DNA from: Alphaproteobacteria bacterium
GTDB taxonomy: Bacteria > Pseudomonadota > Alphaproteobacteria > UBA8366 > GCA-2717185
Assembly: GCA_021774435.1 (NCBI GenBank)
Contig: JAJFJB010000471.1
Location: forward strand, 1-36,276
Direction: 5' to 3'
DNA: 36,276 nucleotides
Notes under the pieces: generated by a model
Database searches by the model: none
Told to the model about the DNA's origin: nothing
What the model saw: the letters and a program-made list of their open reading frames with translations, nothing else
Part shown: piece after piece, positions 15,122 through 25,024 of the stretch
Layout of the letters: each line of letters starts with the position of its first letter
How positions within the stretch are numbered: position 1 is the first letter of the stretch
Translations under genes and position numbers: made by a program

Positions 15122-16525
15122 CTATTTCTCCTCGGCGAGTTTGCGGACATCTGTGAACCGGCCGGTAACGGAAGCTGCGGCGGCCATGGCGGGACTGACA
15201 AGGTGGGTCCGGCTGTCGAGACCTTGGCGACCACGGAAATTGCGGTTGCTTGTTGATGCGGAACGCTCGCCGGGCGCGAGCATGTCGCCGTTCATGGCGG
15301 CGCACATGGAGCAACCGGGCTCGCGCCACTCCATGCCTGCGTCGATGAAAATCCGGTCGAGGCCTTCCGCCTCCGCTTGTTTCTTCACCAGACCGGAGCC
15401 TGGTACGACAAGGGTGCGCACTTGAGCACGGCGGCCCTTGGCGACCGATGCGGCGGCACGCATATCCTCGATCCGGCTGTTGGTGCAGGCACCGATGAAG
15501 ACGGTATCGACGGTGATGTCGGACAGCGGCATGCCTGGCTTCAAATCCATATAGTCGAGGGTCGCTTCCATATCCGCGCGAACCAGCGAGTCGGATTCGG
15601 TAGCGGGATCGGGCACAGTTTCGGTGACGGGCAGCGCCCATTGCGGGCTATTGCCCCAGGTGACCATCGGGGCGAGGGCGTCACCGTCGAGCGTAACTTC
15701 CTTGTCGTAATACGCATCGTCATCGGACGAGAGAGTGCGCCAGTACGCGACGGCCTCATCCCATCGTTTTTCCTTTGGTGCGTATGGACGTCCGGCGCAA
15801 TAGTCGATCGTCTTGTCGTCCGGCGCAATGATACCGGAACGCGCGCCCGCTTCGATACTCATGTTGCAGACGGTCATGCGTCCTTCCATCGACATTGCCT
15901 CGATCGCCGATCCCGCATATTCGATTGAGTATCCCGTGCCGCCGGCGGCACTGATTTCGCGGATGATCGCGAGGATGACATCCTTGCCGCTCACGCCGAA
16001 ACCAAGCCGACCGGTGATATTGATGCGCATCGTTTTCGGTTTCCGTAACCACAGCGACTGAGTCGCCAGGGTATGTTGCACTTCCGTCGAACCGATGCCG
16101 AAAGAAATGCAACCCAAGGCGCCATGCGTTGAGGTATGGGAGTCCCCGCATACGAGGGTAAGTCCCGGCAGCGTGATGCCTTGCTCAGGTCCGACCACGT
16201 GGACGATGCCGTGCCGGTCATCGGTCATTGGGAAATGCGTGAAACCGAATTCTTCGGCCGACTTTTCTAGAACCTCGACCGTTTCCCGCATTTCGCCTTC
16301 CGGAATGTCCTGCAGAACTTTGGCCGTGGTCGGTATGCTGTGGTCGGGTGTGCCGAACAGTTTGTCGGGTTCGCGGATTTCTAATCCCTTGGCCTTCAGC
16401 ATCCCAAAGGCACGGAAATGGAGGTCGTGGATCAAATGCCGGTCGATATAGAGGAGGACGTCGCCATCCTCTCGCGTCGTGATGACGTGCTCGTCCCAGA
16501 TTTTTTCGAATAATGTCTTGGCCAT
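15122..16525 (-). CDS. leuC: 3-isopropylmalate dehydratase large subunit (or related hydro-lyase large subunit)
   Basis: A 467-residue aconitase-family subunit. The [4Fe-4S] cluster ligands are Cys347 (GACTNSR), Cys405 and Cys408 ([10 protein letters not shown]). [34 protein letters not shown] and [29 protein letters not shown] are conserved active-site regions. The N-terminal segment [36 protein letters not shown] departs from the usual LeuC form (HEVTSPQAF ... DHNVST) in a way often seen in secondary paralogues. With no leuA or leuB nearby and a setting of catabolic genes, a role on a leucine-like substrate such as dimethylmalate is possible. It is the first gene of the leuC-leuD pair; its promoter must lie in 16526-16643. 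Confidence 0.9.
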   Translation of the reverse strand: MAKTLFEKIWDEHVITTREDGDVLLYIDRHLIHDLHFRAFGMLKAKGLEIREPDKLFGTPDHSIPTTAKVLQDIPEGEMRETVEVLEKSAEEFGFTHFPMTDDRHGIVHVVGPEQGITLPGLTLVCGDSHTSTHGALGCISFGIGSTEVQHTLATQSLWLRKPKTMRINITGRLGFGVSGKDVILAIIREISAAGGTGYSIEYAGSAIEAMSMEGRMTVCNMSIEAGARSGIIAPDDKTIDYCAGRPYAPKEKRWDEAVAYWRTLSSDDDAYYDKEVTLDGDALAPMVTWGNSPQWALPVTETVPDPATESDSLVRADMEATLDYMDLKPGMPLSDITVDTVFIGACTNSRIEDMRAAASVAKGRRAQVRTLVVPGSGLVKKQAEAEGLDRIFIDAGMEWREPGCSMCAAMNGDMLAPGERSASTSNRNFRGRQGLDSRTHLVSPAMAAAASVTGRFTDVRKLAEEK

Positions 16526-16643
16526 CGGTGCTTCCTTGCCGAAATCTCATCCAGGCAAGTGTAACCACCGGCGCGCTCACTTTGAAGGGCAGAGGATGTT
16601 GGCGTGGAATCGACCTTTAGGGCGGTCCACAACGCAGTTGAAT

Positions 16644-19600
16644 TCAGTCGTCCAACGTTTTGCGGAGTGTCTTTGCCAAATCCATGTTACGGAACGGTTT
16701 GAGGAGGAGAGTGGCATCTCCGTCCCGTTGGACCGAGGGATTCAGCTTATTCGCTGTATAACCCGACATAAAGATTACCTTTATATTCGGCCGCCGTTCT
16801 TTTACCGATTCCGCCAGTGCCGGGCCACTGATACCCCCGGGCATTACAACGTCGGTGAGAAGAAGGTCGATGGTACCAACCTGTTCGAGAATTTCGAGGG
16901 CGGCTTTGCCGGATTCCGCCGCCGAAACGATATATCCAAGATTGCCTAGGTAATTCGTCACAAGTTCCAGCATCCCAGGATCGTCTTCAACTACTAGGAT
17001 GCTTTCTCCCTTTGCTTTTGGTGTGCTGGGCTCTTCCAAGGGATCGTCCTGTTCGGATTTTTCGACTTGGGGAAGAAAAACCTTAACCATTGTTCCTTTA
17101 CCGACATCGCTTTTGATTTCAACGTGGCCGCCGGACTGTTTAGTGAATCCGAATACCATGCTCAGGCCGAGGCCGGATCCCTCGCCGACTCTCTTTGTGG
17201 TGAAAAACGGATCGAACGCCTGCACTTGGATTTCGGGTGACATACCGGTGCCGGTGTCGGTTACCGCAAGCACGACATAGTCGCCAGGGGATACCTCTGG
17301 CCGCATCGCCACGTAATCTTCATCAAGATGAACCTTATCGGTTTCGATACTGAGCGTTCCGCCGTCCGGCATCGCGTCGCGCGCGTTGACGGCAAGATTG
17401 AGCAGTACGCTCTCGAGCTGCGCTGGGTCGACTTTCGTTGTCGGCATAGAAGAATCAAGATTGGCCCTAATTTCGACCGTCTCACCAAGGGTGCGATGCA
17501 GCATGTCCAGAACGCCCGCAATATGCTGGTTCAAATCGACCACTTTGGGCGACAAGGCTTGTTTGCGCGAGAAGGCGAGAAGTTGCTTATTCAATGTGGC
17601 ACCGCTCAAGGCAGCTTTCATTGCCGGTTCCAACAATGCGGTCAGCTCTTCGTTTTCACGTAACTCTTCGGATAGAAAGTCGAGATTCCCGATAATGACA
17701 CCCAACAAATTATTGAAATCGTGCGCCACGCCGCCTGTTAATTGGCCCACAGCTTCCATCTTTTGAGCTTGAACAAGTTGGCTTTGCAAGTCGTATTGAT
17801 CGGTAACGTCCATATTGACAGTGCCGATCGCGATGCACTCTCCGCCGGGGCCCAATATCGGAAATTTGTGATTTAGGGTTCTACGCGTTACGCCATCGGG
17901 GAAGATCAATTCTCGTTCTTCAACGACCGGTTCTCTTTGTGCAACGACCTGTTGATCATGGGTCTTACTGATCCGAATTTTGTCGGACGGAAAGAAATCA
18001 TCGATGGTTTTGCCGAGCCAATCTTCATCGCTATCGACATTCAGCCATTCACGGAATGTTTTGTTCGCAATTAGATAATGGCCTTCGATATCCTTCAGGT
18101 AGATAGCGGCGGGAGAGTTGTCGACGACCGCTCGGAACCGCGCCTCGCTTTCCTTGACCAAGCGCTCGGCGTGTTTGCGCTCGGAAACGTCATGGGTCAT
18201 GCCGAAGAATCCGCGCACGGCACCATCTTCCGCAATGTCCGGAACATTGGTTATCTCGACATCTCGAGTCGTGCCATCTGGAAACGAGACGTTGGCCTCA
18301 AAGGTGACCTTATTTCCCTTTAATGTTTCTTTGATTTGCGCACGGTACTTTTCATAGCTGTCTCCCTGGAGTTCCATGGGTGACTTGCCGACAAAGGCTT
18401 CCGGTGTCGTGGCATACCATTCGGCGCCCGTCTTGTTGGCCAGGACGTACTGCTCGTTGGCGTTGACATAGGTGATGAGTACAGGCAGCGAGTCTATCAC
18501 GAGGCGCAGCTGTTGCTCGCTTTCGCGCAGTGCCGCTTCCATTTTCTTGCGGTTCGCAATGTCGGTCATGATTGTGCCGACCAGCGAAATGGCGCCCCCG
18601 GTGTTCCTGACAGGGAACTTCGTAACGATGCATTGAATTTGAGTGCCGTCTGGTAGAGATGCAATTCGTTCTTCCGAAATCGTCCTGCCCTCGGTGACGA
18701 CGCGTCTTTCCATTTCCCGGGTCGCCTGGGCGTGCTCCGGCGCCATGTATTCGACCGCGGATTTCCCGACAAGCGTTGCTGCTGGCTGTCCGTGCATTTT
18801 TTCATAGGCACGGTTGACGACCAGGAGTTTGTGATCCAGACCTTTGAGAGAAATTGGTGTTGGGCTGCTGTCGATTACTGAGCGCAGCAGCGCTTCGCTT
18901 TCGCGCAGGGCATCTTCCATTCGTTTCCGTTCGGATATGTCGGTGCTAATTGACCCGATGCCCATTAGCCTCCCGTCGGTGTCATAGGCTGGAAACTTGG
19001 TGACTTCTCGCGGGTGAAAGGTGCCGTCCTTTGCCTTCCAATCTCGTTGGTGGGTAACTACACCGCCATGTTCCATAGCATCTTTGTCATGGTCTTTGAC
19101 GACGGCTGCCTGGTGTGCTGATTCGATATCATCAGGCATTTTTCCGATTAAATCCCGAACGGATAAGTTGCGGGATTTTGCGAACGCCTCGTTGACAAGA
19201 AGGTAGCGTCCGTCGGTGTCTTTCAGGGTTATCCGAGAGTGGTAATTGTCGACAATCGCCCGCAGTTGCGCTTCGCTATTACGCTTTGCCTCTTCAGCCT
19301 TCCTGAGGTTGCTAATGTCCGTCATGATCGTGCCGATCAGCGTAATTTCTCCGTCCGCGTTAACGATTGGGAACTTCGTTGCAACGCTTTGTACTTGTGT
19401 TCCATTCCGGAGGGTCGCAACACGTTCCTTTGAACTCGTCTTGCCGGTTTCGATGACACGGTTTTCTTGCAATTCCGCCACTTTCGTCAGCTTTGGGGTC
19501 ATATAGACAGACGAAGTTCGACCGATGACTTGGTCGGCGGGAACGCCGGTAATTTTTTCGAACGCCTTATTTACGACGACAAAATTGTGATCCAAATCTT

Positions 19601-21998
19601 TGAGTGTAATAGGCGATGGGCTGCTGTCGATGATGGAACGTAGCAACGACTCGCTTTCTCGCAAGGCGTCTTCCGCTTTCTTGCGGTCACTGATATCGGT
19701 AACAATCGTGCCAAGAAGTGTCACTTTCCCCTGCTCATTGGCGATGGGGAATCGCGTGACGATGCTTTCCATAATGTTTCCGTTTGGCAATGTAAGCGAG
19801 CGTTCCTCGGATTGCTTCTTTCCGGTTTCGATTACCTGCCGATCCAAGGCGTGAACACGTTCGGCATGCTCATTATGCAAAAATTCAGTGACGACGTGGC
19901 CGATCAACTGGCCGGAGGTCAGTTGGAATACTTCTTCGAATGCTTGGTTAACGACCAATAGTTTGTGATCCAGGCCCTTGAGCGAAATCGGAGTAGGGCT
20001 GCTGTCAATGACCGAGCGCAGCAAAGCCTCGCTCTCCCGCAACGCATCTTGGGCTCGTTTTCGCTCGGTTATGTCGATGCCGATCGTCCCGATGCCCATC
20101 AACTTGCCATCGGCATCGTAAGTTGGAAACTTGGTGATCGCGACCGGGTAACTTTCGCCGAATTTGTTGACCCAAACGCGCTCATAGGTGATCGGTGCGC
20201 CACCTTCCAGTGCTGCCAGGTCATGCTCCTTGACGACGGCGGCATGCTCTGGTGTTTCTAATTGTTCCGGGGTGACACCAATGCACTCTTCGACCGAAAC
20301 TCGACGCAGTTTCGCGAAGGCGTCGTTGACGAGAAGGAACCGGCCTTCGAGATCCTTTAGGGAAATCAGCGAAGGATAATTGTCGATGATGGCGCGCAAA
20401 TGGGCCTCAGTTTCGCGCTTCGCGTTTTCGGCTACTTTGCGCTCCGTAATATCGACGACGGTTGCTTGAATGGTTTCCTTGTTATCCCACATAATCGTGC
20501 GCGCGGTATTGTCGAGCCAAATCCGCGAACCGTCTTTGCGAATGCCTTGAAACTCATGGCGGTTCGGCGCTTCACCACCTTCAGTGTGCGCTGTTTGGTG
20601 CATTGTTAGTCGCGCAACTTCACCGGTCGCGAACAATGGCGCAATCGATTCCATCGCAAGAATTTCGTCCGGACTGTCATAGCCGAACATGACCGCCCAA
20701 GCTTGATTTACATATATCGGTTTAAAATCTCGGTGGAGGAGGATGCCTTGAACCGATCCTTCGGTCAGGTCTCTGTAGCGGGCTTCGGAGGCTCGTAGAG
20801 CTTCCTCTGTGCGCACTTGTTCGCTTTCGTCAGAGCCGATGGAGCCAATACCGATTAGCGTGCCGTCGGCATCCAAGACGGGAAACTTGGTATAGCGCCG
20901 ATACCAAGATGTGCCGTTCTCGTACTCTACATATCCTTCTCCATGCACAACTTCACCGGTATCAATGACACGGCGATCGGCGGCGAGAATTTTAGCGACA
21001 TCTGCTGTGCTCTCACTTTGCTGATAAGTCTTTCCGATGTAGTCACCATCGCCGCGCTTTTTCTTGAACGCTTCGTTGACCAAAAGATAGCGGCCGTTGA
21101 GATCCTTGAGATTCATGGTCGCGTTGCTGTTATCGATGAAGTTCCGTAGCAGCGTTTCGCTTTCCGCCAGCTTGCGCTCGGCGCGTTTTTGTTCCGTGAT
21201 ATCGATTGCAACAGTCCCTATCGCGGATATCGTGCCCTCGTCCGACTTGACAGGGAATTTAATAAGGATCCTGTCGTGGGTACTGCCATCTTCCTTCCGG
21301 ACTCGAATTTCTTCCTGAATCGAGTCACCGCTCTCGATGACCGACTGTTCCATGGCGGCCATCGCATGGAACCTGTTTTGGTCCTGAAGTAGTTCTGCAG
21401 TGTATTTCCCGACGACATTGTCGACGCTCTTTCCCAACCAATCGGCATGGGATTCATTCACCATCAGATGGCGTCCGTCCGTGTCCTTCAAACTCATGTT
21501 GACCGGTGTGTTTTCAAAGAAAGCCCGGAACCGTTCTTCGCTCTCCCGCAAGGCCCGTTCCGCGGCATCTTTTTCCGCTTCAAGACGGAGACGGTCGAAA
21601 CACCGGTTCAGCACGGCGTCGAGCATGTTTATTTCGACCGGTTTGTAGAGGTACTCCGAGGCTCCATTGCGTAGGGCACGAACGGCGGAGCTTGTGTCAG
21701 CGTGGCCCGTGACCAAAATGCATTGAATGTTCGGCCGCACCTTACGTAACTCGGCAATGAGGTCGACTCCATCCTCCATTCCGAGCCTTAGATCGATGAC
21801 TGCAACGTCGGCAGCGAATTGGCCGGCGCGTTCAATTGCGCTATCGCCGTCGTCTGCAGTTGTCGCGGCATATCCGATATCTCGCAGCGCATCAGCCGTT
21901 GCATCGGCAAGATCACAGTCGTCATCGACAATTACAACACGCCGTAAATTCAGCTGTTCGATGGGGGTTGGAAATGCGTCTAAAGATGCAGTCCTCAT
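16644..21998 (-). CDS. Hybrid histidine kinase with N-terminal receiver, ten PAS/PAC units and C-terminal receiver
   Basis: A soluble 1784-residue signalling protein. Residues 20-135 form a receiver (VVIVDDDCDL, phospho-Asp69 in VIDLRLG, Thr97, Lys119). Residues about 150-1400 hold ten PAS/PAC units, each opening with a variant of LRESExxLRxxID and closing with GTIxxDIxxRKxAE. The kinase core follows: His1426 in GGVAHDFNN, the N-box NLAVNARDAMPDGG, and DTGTGMS with GEGSGLGLSM. A second receiver runs from about 1665 to 1780 (ILVVEDD, Asp1716 in LLTDVVMP). The start at ATG 21996-21998 has AAGGAG nine bases upstream and overlaps the stop of the membrane kinase gene as ATGA. No histidine phosphotransfer domain or output domain is present, so phosphate must pass to a separate protein. 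The signals sensed are unknown. Confidence 0.95.
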   Translation of the reverse strand: MRTASLDAFPTPIEQLNLRRVVIVDDDCDLADATADALRDIGYAATTADDGDSAIERAGQFAADVAVIDLRLGMEDGVDLIAELRKVRPNIQCILVTGHADTSSAVRALRNGASEYLYKPVEINMLDAVLNRCFDRLRLEAEKDAAERALRESEERFRAFFENTPVNMSLKDTDGRHLMVNESHADWLGKSVDNVVGKYTAELLQDQNRFHAMAAMEQSVIESGDSIQEEIRVRKEDGSTHDRILIKFPVKSDEGTISAIGTVAIDITEQKRAERKLAESETLLRNFIDNSNATMNLKDLNGRYLLVNEAFKKKRGDGDYIGKTYQQSESTADVAKILAADRRVIDTGEVVHGEGYVEYENGTSWYRRYTKFPVLDADGTLIGIGSIGSDESEQVRTEEALRASEARYRDLTEGSVQGILLHRDFKPIYVNQAWAVMFGYDSPDEILAMESIAPLFATGEVARLTMHQTAHTEGGEAPNRHEFQGIRKDGSRIWLDNTARTIMWDNKETIQATVVDITERKVAENAKRETEAHLRAIIDNYPSLISLKDLEGRFLLVNDAFAKLRRVSVEECIGVTPEQLETPEHAAVVKEHDLAALEGGAPITYERVWVNKFGESYPVAITKFPTYDADGKLMGIGTIGIDITERKRAQDALRESEALLRSVIDSSPTPISLKGLDHKLLVVNQAFEEVFQLTSGQLIGHVVTEFLHNEHAERVHALDRQVIETGKKQSEERSLTLPNGNIMESIVTRFPIANEQGKVTLLGTIVTDISDRKKAEDALRESESLLRSIIDSSPSPITLKDLDHNFVVVNKAFEKITGVPADQVIGRTSSVYMTPKLTKVAELQENRVIETGKTSSKERVATLRNGTQVQSVATKFPIVNADGEITLIGTIMTDISNLRKAEEAKRNSEAQLRAIVDNYHSRITLKDTDGRYLLVNEAFAKSRNLSVRDLIGKMPDDIESAHQAAVVKDHDKDAMEHGGVVTHQRDWKAKDGTFHPREVTKFPAYDTDGRLMGIGSISTDISERKRMEDALRESEALLRSVIDSSPTPISLKGLDHKLLVVNRAYEKMHGQPAATLVGKSAVEYMAPEHAQATREMERRVVTEGRTISEERIASLPDGTQIQCIVTKFPVRNTGGAISLVGTIMTDIANRKKMEAALRESEQQLRLVIDSLPVLITYVNANEQYVLANKTGAEWYATTPEAFVGKSPMELQGDSYEKYRAQIKETLKGNKVTFEANVSFPDGTTRDVEITNVPDIAEDGAVRGFFGMTHDVSERKHAERLVKESEARFRAVVDNSPAAIYLKDIEGHYLIANKTFREWLNVDSDEDWLGKTIDDFFPSDKIRISKTHDQQVVAQREPVVEERELIFPDGVTRRTLNHKFPILGPGGECIAIGTVNMDVTDQYDLQSQLVQAQKMEAVGQLTGGVAHDFNNLLGVIIGNLDFLSEELRENEELTALLEPAMKAALSGATLNKQLLAFSRKQALSPKVVDLNQHIAGVLDMLHRTLGETVEIRANLDSSMPTTKVDPAQLESVLLNLAVNARDAMPDGGTLSIETDKVHLDEDYVAMRPEVSPGDYVVLAVTDTGTGMSPEIQVQAFDPFFTTKRVGEGSGLGLSMVFGFTKQSGGHVEIKSDVGKGTMVKVFLPQVEKSEQDDPLEEPSTPKAKGESILVVEDDPGMLELVTNYLGNLGYIVSAAESGKAALEILEQVGTIDLLLTDVVMPGGISGPALAESVKERRPNIKVIFMSGYTANKLNPSVQRDGDATLLLKPFRNMDLAKTLRKTLDD
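17800..21550 (-). repeat. Tandem array of ten PAS/PAC-coding units with a three-unit super-period
   Basis: Each unit is about 125 codons. Two unit types can be told apart: one with LRAI(I/V)DNY (units 4 and 7) and one with LRS(V/I)IDSSP (units 5, 6 and 8). Units 5 and 8 share an identical run of about 31 residues, spaced exactly 1134 bases (378 codons) apart. Their DNA differs at roughly one base in five, mostly at silent positions. Confidence 0.85.
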
Positions 21999-24667
21999 TC
22001 GGCTGCACTCCTTGAATTCGAGGGGTATTGCAGGGGAAGGCAAAGAACTGCCTCCGTTCCTAGGTCCGGGTCGCTTTTGATCTTCAAAGTTCCGGCATGG
22101 GCCTCGACAATCTGTTTGACGATTGAAAGCCCGAGTCCAACTCCAAAACTCTTGGTGCTATAGAGCGGCTCAAAAATATGGTCGAGTATGTCGCTCGACA
22201 TACCTGGACCGGTATCGCTGATCGTGATCTCAAGGTCGGTGTGCGTCAGCCGTGAAGCAAGGATTATCGACTTATCCCTATTGCTTGACGTGTCGACCTC
22301 AAGTACCGCGTGACGCGCATTATCGATCAGGTTGGTTATGGCGCGGCGCATTCGTTCCGCATCCAGTGCAAGGACTTGGTTCGGCGCGTTCAGGTCGGTC
22401 GATAGATTTATGCCTGCCGGGACTTCATACTCCGATAGAACGGACTTCAGCCAATCGTCGACCTTGACCAGCGCGAGTTCCGGGGGTCTTGACCGGGCAT
22501 AGTCCAGCATTTCATCGATTATCAAACTGCAGCGTTCGATATTCCGCTCAATGCGGCCGAGGGGCCGTTCGATGTCTATTCCTCTATCACGCACTTTCTT
22601 GGCAAGTGAGAAGACCGATGCGCTTATCGTGCCGAGTGGATTCCTAAGTTCATGGCTCACCGTGGCGCTGAGTTTGCCTAATGTCGCAAGCCGTTCGTTT
22701 CGGACCAGTTCTGCTTGCGCTTCCTCCAGCGCTTTCGTGCGTTCTTCGACACGGCGTTCAAGACTTTCGTTGAGTTGCTCTATTTTCCTTTCGGCTTCGT
22801 GGCGCCCGGTGACGTCTTGAACGGTGCCGAAAGACAAAAGCGGACTACCATCTTTGCCGAAAACGGTTCTGCAGCGTTCCTGGACCCATTTGATGCGCCC
22901 ATCCGGCATTAACAGCCGATGGTCGATGTTGTAGGGCGAGCGGTGGGTCAAAGAATCGCTGTACGCCTTGTTTACGGCTTCCTTGTCTTCAGGATGAATG
23001 GCATTCAAAAACGCTTCATAGGATGCGCCGAATTGTTCCGGGTCGATTGCAAACATGCGATAAATTTCGTCCGACCAAGTCAGCATACCTGTAACGTGGT
23101 TGAGTTCCCAGGAGCCGAGTTTCGCCATCCGCTGCGCCTCGAGGAGAAGATCCTGACTTTTGCGCAGTTCCTCTTCTGCATTCCGCCGTTCCGTAACGTC
23201 GAAATGCCAAAGCATCGTGCAGGTTTGTCCGTTGAAGCGGACCGGGCGCGAATTTATCGAGACCCACCATTCACTGCCATCCGACCGATAGCGCACGCCC
23301 TCGAAGTCGATGAGATCGCGACCGCTGCCGATGATCGCTCTGGCTTCCTCAAGCTTCCTGGGATCGACCCAGCTTTTGTGGATATCCATCTCGTAGAGGG
23401 CGTCCAGCGTGGAATAGCCAAACATTCTGGCCAACGCGTTGTTTGCGAACAGGCGTTTCGTTCTATTGCCGCTCGCTTCCGGAAAATGATCGACAACAGC
23501 GATCCCAATTGGGCTCTTATCCAATATTTCTCGGTTTTGTTCCTCGCTTTCCCGTAGAGCCTCCTCGGCGCGTTTTCGATCGTTGATGTCTTCTATTTGG
23601 GCGACGGCGACAGGGTTCCCGTCTTCATCGGTGGTGCCGACGGATACAGTGACCTGGGCCCAGGAAATAGCACCAGTTCTTGTAAGATATCGTTTTTCAT
23701 GCTGGATAAATGTGCGTTGGAGGCTTGACCATTGGCTCAGAGCGTTGCTCACCTTTTCAAGGTCATCCGGGTGGGTTACATCGCATGGGCCCATCTCAAG
23801 GAGCGTCTTCTCCGGATAACCAATAAATTCTGTGAACGCTTTGTTGACCCGGAGATATTTTCCCTGACTGCTGACCATGGCCATGCCGACGCCGGCATTT
23901 TCGAACAGGCTCCTGTAACTCTGTTCGCTTCGATTAAGCGAACTTGTTGCTTCCTGGACGGCCTCGGAGAGAGTCTCTTTCTCCAGCACGTCGAAGATGG
24001 CGAGCGTTTTATAAATCGTCGCGGTTATGAATATTGCCGAGGTGGTACGGGCAATTTGCACGGGAAAGCCGAAGGCCGCTGCGAAGTCACTTTGGTCGAA
24101 AACAAAAGAGGGCAACCCAACTGCGGTGCTGGTGATCGACGTAAGAAGGCAATAGGAAAGAAAACCGGTCGCTGCTAGTTTTGGCCATATTGTGTTCAAA
24201 CGATCCGATGCGAGTCGGTTGCGGTTTTGGTAAAGCACCAAAGCAGCGCCGAATGATCCTGGTATGCCGATTACATACCGAATAGCAAAGTCTCTTTGCG
24301 GCTGCTCATTTAGGAATATCAGTAAAATTATAAGCAAGCCGACAATGAGCGGCAGTGCAAGCTGGTTCAGAAAGTGGTTTGACGCGGTCCGTTGGTGCAG
24401 CTTGAACGCAAACTTTATGAGTGCACAGTACGAAACCCCTGCAAGAAATGCCGCAGGATATGGGCTCCCCATGAAAACCAGATCTCGGACCGCGGGCAGA
24501 TAACTCCATTCTGTGAGGCCATGCAAAACTCCGAAGAGACCGAGCCAGCGAAAACTTTGTGAAATTTCCTGGTGCCGGATGGGGGTTTGACGCACGAGGA
24601 CGGCGACCCCCATGGCTAGAAAGGCTGATCCATAAATCAAATAGATGAGATCAAGCTCTGTGTTCAT
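21995..24667 (-). CDS. Membrane PAS-domain sensor histidine kinase
   Basis: An 890-residue kinase. The first 220 residues form a multi-helix membrane region of about six or seven segments, including IYGSAFLAMGVAVLV, LALPLIVGLLIILLIFL, IPGSFGAALVLY and LAATGFLSYCLL. Three PAS units follow, opening at SYRSLFENAGVGMAMV, REILDKSPIGIAVV and MAKLGSWELN. A coiled linker (LNESLERRVEERTKALEEAQAEL) leads to the HisKA site, His672 in SATVSHELRNPLG, and then to the ATPase: NLIDNARHAV, DTGPGM and GVGLGLSIVK. ATG 24667 has an AGG six bases upstream. The last four bases overlap the start of the giant hybrid kinase, so the two are translationally coupled. It may phosphorylate the receiver at the N-terminus of that partner. 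Confidence 0.94.
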   Translation of the reverse strand: MNTELDLIYLIYGSAFLAMGVAVLVRQTPIRHQEISQSFRWLGLFGVLHGLTEWSYLPAVRDLVFMGSPYPAAFLAGVSYCALIKFAFKLHQRTASNHFLNQLALPLIVGLLIILLIFLNEQPQRDFAIRYVIGIPGSFGAALVLYQNRNRLASDRLNTIWPKLAATGFLSYCLLTSITSTAVGLPSFVFDQSDFAAAFGFPVQIARTTSAIFITATIYKTLAIFDVLEKETLSEAVQEATSSLNRSEQSYRSLFENAGVGMAMVSSQGKYLRVNKAFTEFIGYPEKTLLEMGPCDVTHPDDLEKVSNALSQWSSLQRTFIQHEKRYLTRTGAISWAQVTVSVGTTDEDGNPVAVAQIEDINDRKRAEEALRESEEQNREILDKSPIGIAVVDHFPEASGNRTKRLFANNALARMFGYSTLDALYEMDIHKSWVDPRKLEEARAIIGSGRDLIDFEGVRYRSDGSEWWVSINSRPVRFNGQTCTMLWHFDVTERRNAEEELRKSQDLLLEAQRMAKLGSWELNHVTGMLTWSDEIYRMFAIDPEQFGASYEAFLNAIHPEDKEAVNKAYSDSLTHRSPYNIDHRLLMPDGRIKWVQERCRTVFGKDGSPLLSFGTVQDVTGRHEAERKIEQLNESLERRVEERTKALEEAQAELVRNERLATLGKLSATVSHELRNPLGTISASVFSLAKKVRDRGIDIERPLGRIERNIERCSLIIDEMLDYARSRPPELALVKVDDWLKSVLSEYEVPAGINLSTDLNAPNQVLALDAERMRRAITNLIDNARHAVLEVDTSSNRDKSIILASRLTHTDLEITISDTGPGMSSDILDHIFEPLYSTKSFGVGLGLSIVKQIVEAHAGTLKIKSDPDLGTEAVLCLPLQYPSNSRSAAE

Positions 24668-25024
24668 TCGTTACCTGGCCAATCTCCGCGTCGAAAGGCC
24701 GTCCCTCTGCCTTGTTTATTGGTGCCCGGATTTGCAGGGGCTGCGAAAAGACAAATTTTCGCTTTATTGGTTAACGAACCGCTAAACTCTTTGAATTTCT
24801 GGTGTTTAGCTCAAATTTTATGGGAAATTTGCAATTTTAAATTGCAAATCCTGCCGTTAAAATATGCCACCCGTGCAGATTGGCTTTTCGCTTCTGATCA
24901 TGCGGGTTTCCCGCTCAATCATTGGTATTTATTGGCGGCGTTACCAAAGGTGCGATTGATGAGAGGTTCAGCCCGCTTCAGGGGCGCGAAATCACAAACG
25001 TACTCTATCGACGCCGTCGCTTGA
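24668..25024. promoter_or_regulatory. AT-rich promoter region with several dyads
   Basis: This 357-base gap lies between the gamma-glutamyltransferase 3' end and the membrane kinase start, so it should hold the promoter of the kinase pair. It contains a 23-base perfect dyad (24827-24849; arms ATTTGCAATTT and AAATTGCAAAT around one T), a second dyad GCTAAAC/GTTTAGC (24781-24787 and 24804-24810), and a near CtrA-type site, TTAA-N7-CTAA, at 24771-24785 with one mismatch. No gene or RNA is recognised in it. Confidence 0.5.

Noticed and set aside
15120-15641. N-terminal extension of the leuD frame through leuC
   Set aside because: It overlaps conserved LeuC coding sequence; LeuD has a good start with GAGGAG at 15119.
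18827-20060. Very recent duplication of PAS units 5 and 8
   Set aside because: The shared residues are identical, but the DNA differs at about 20% of bases, mostly silently, so the copy event is old.
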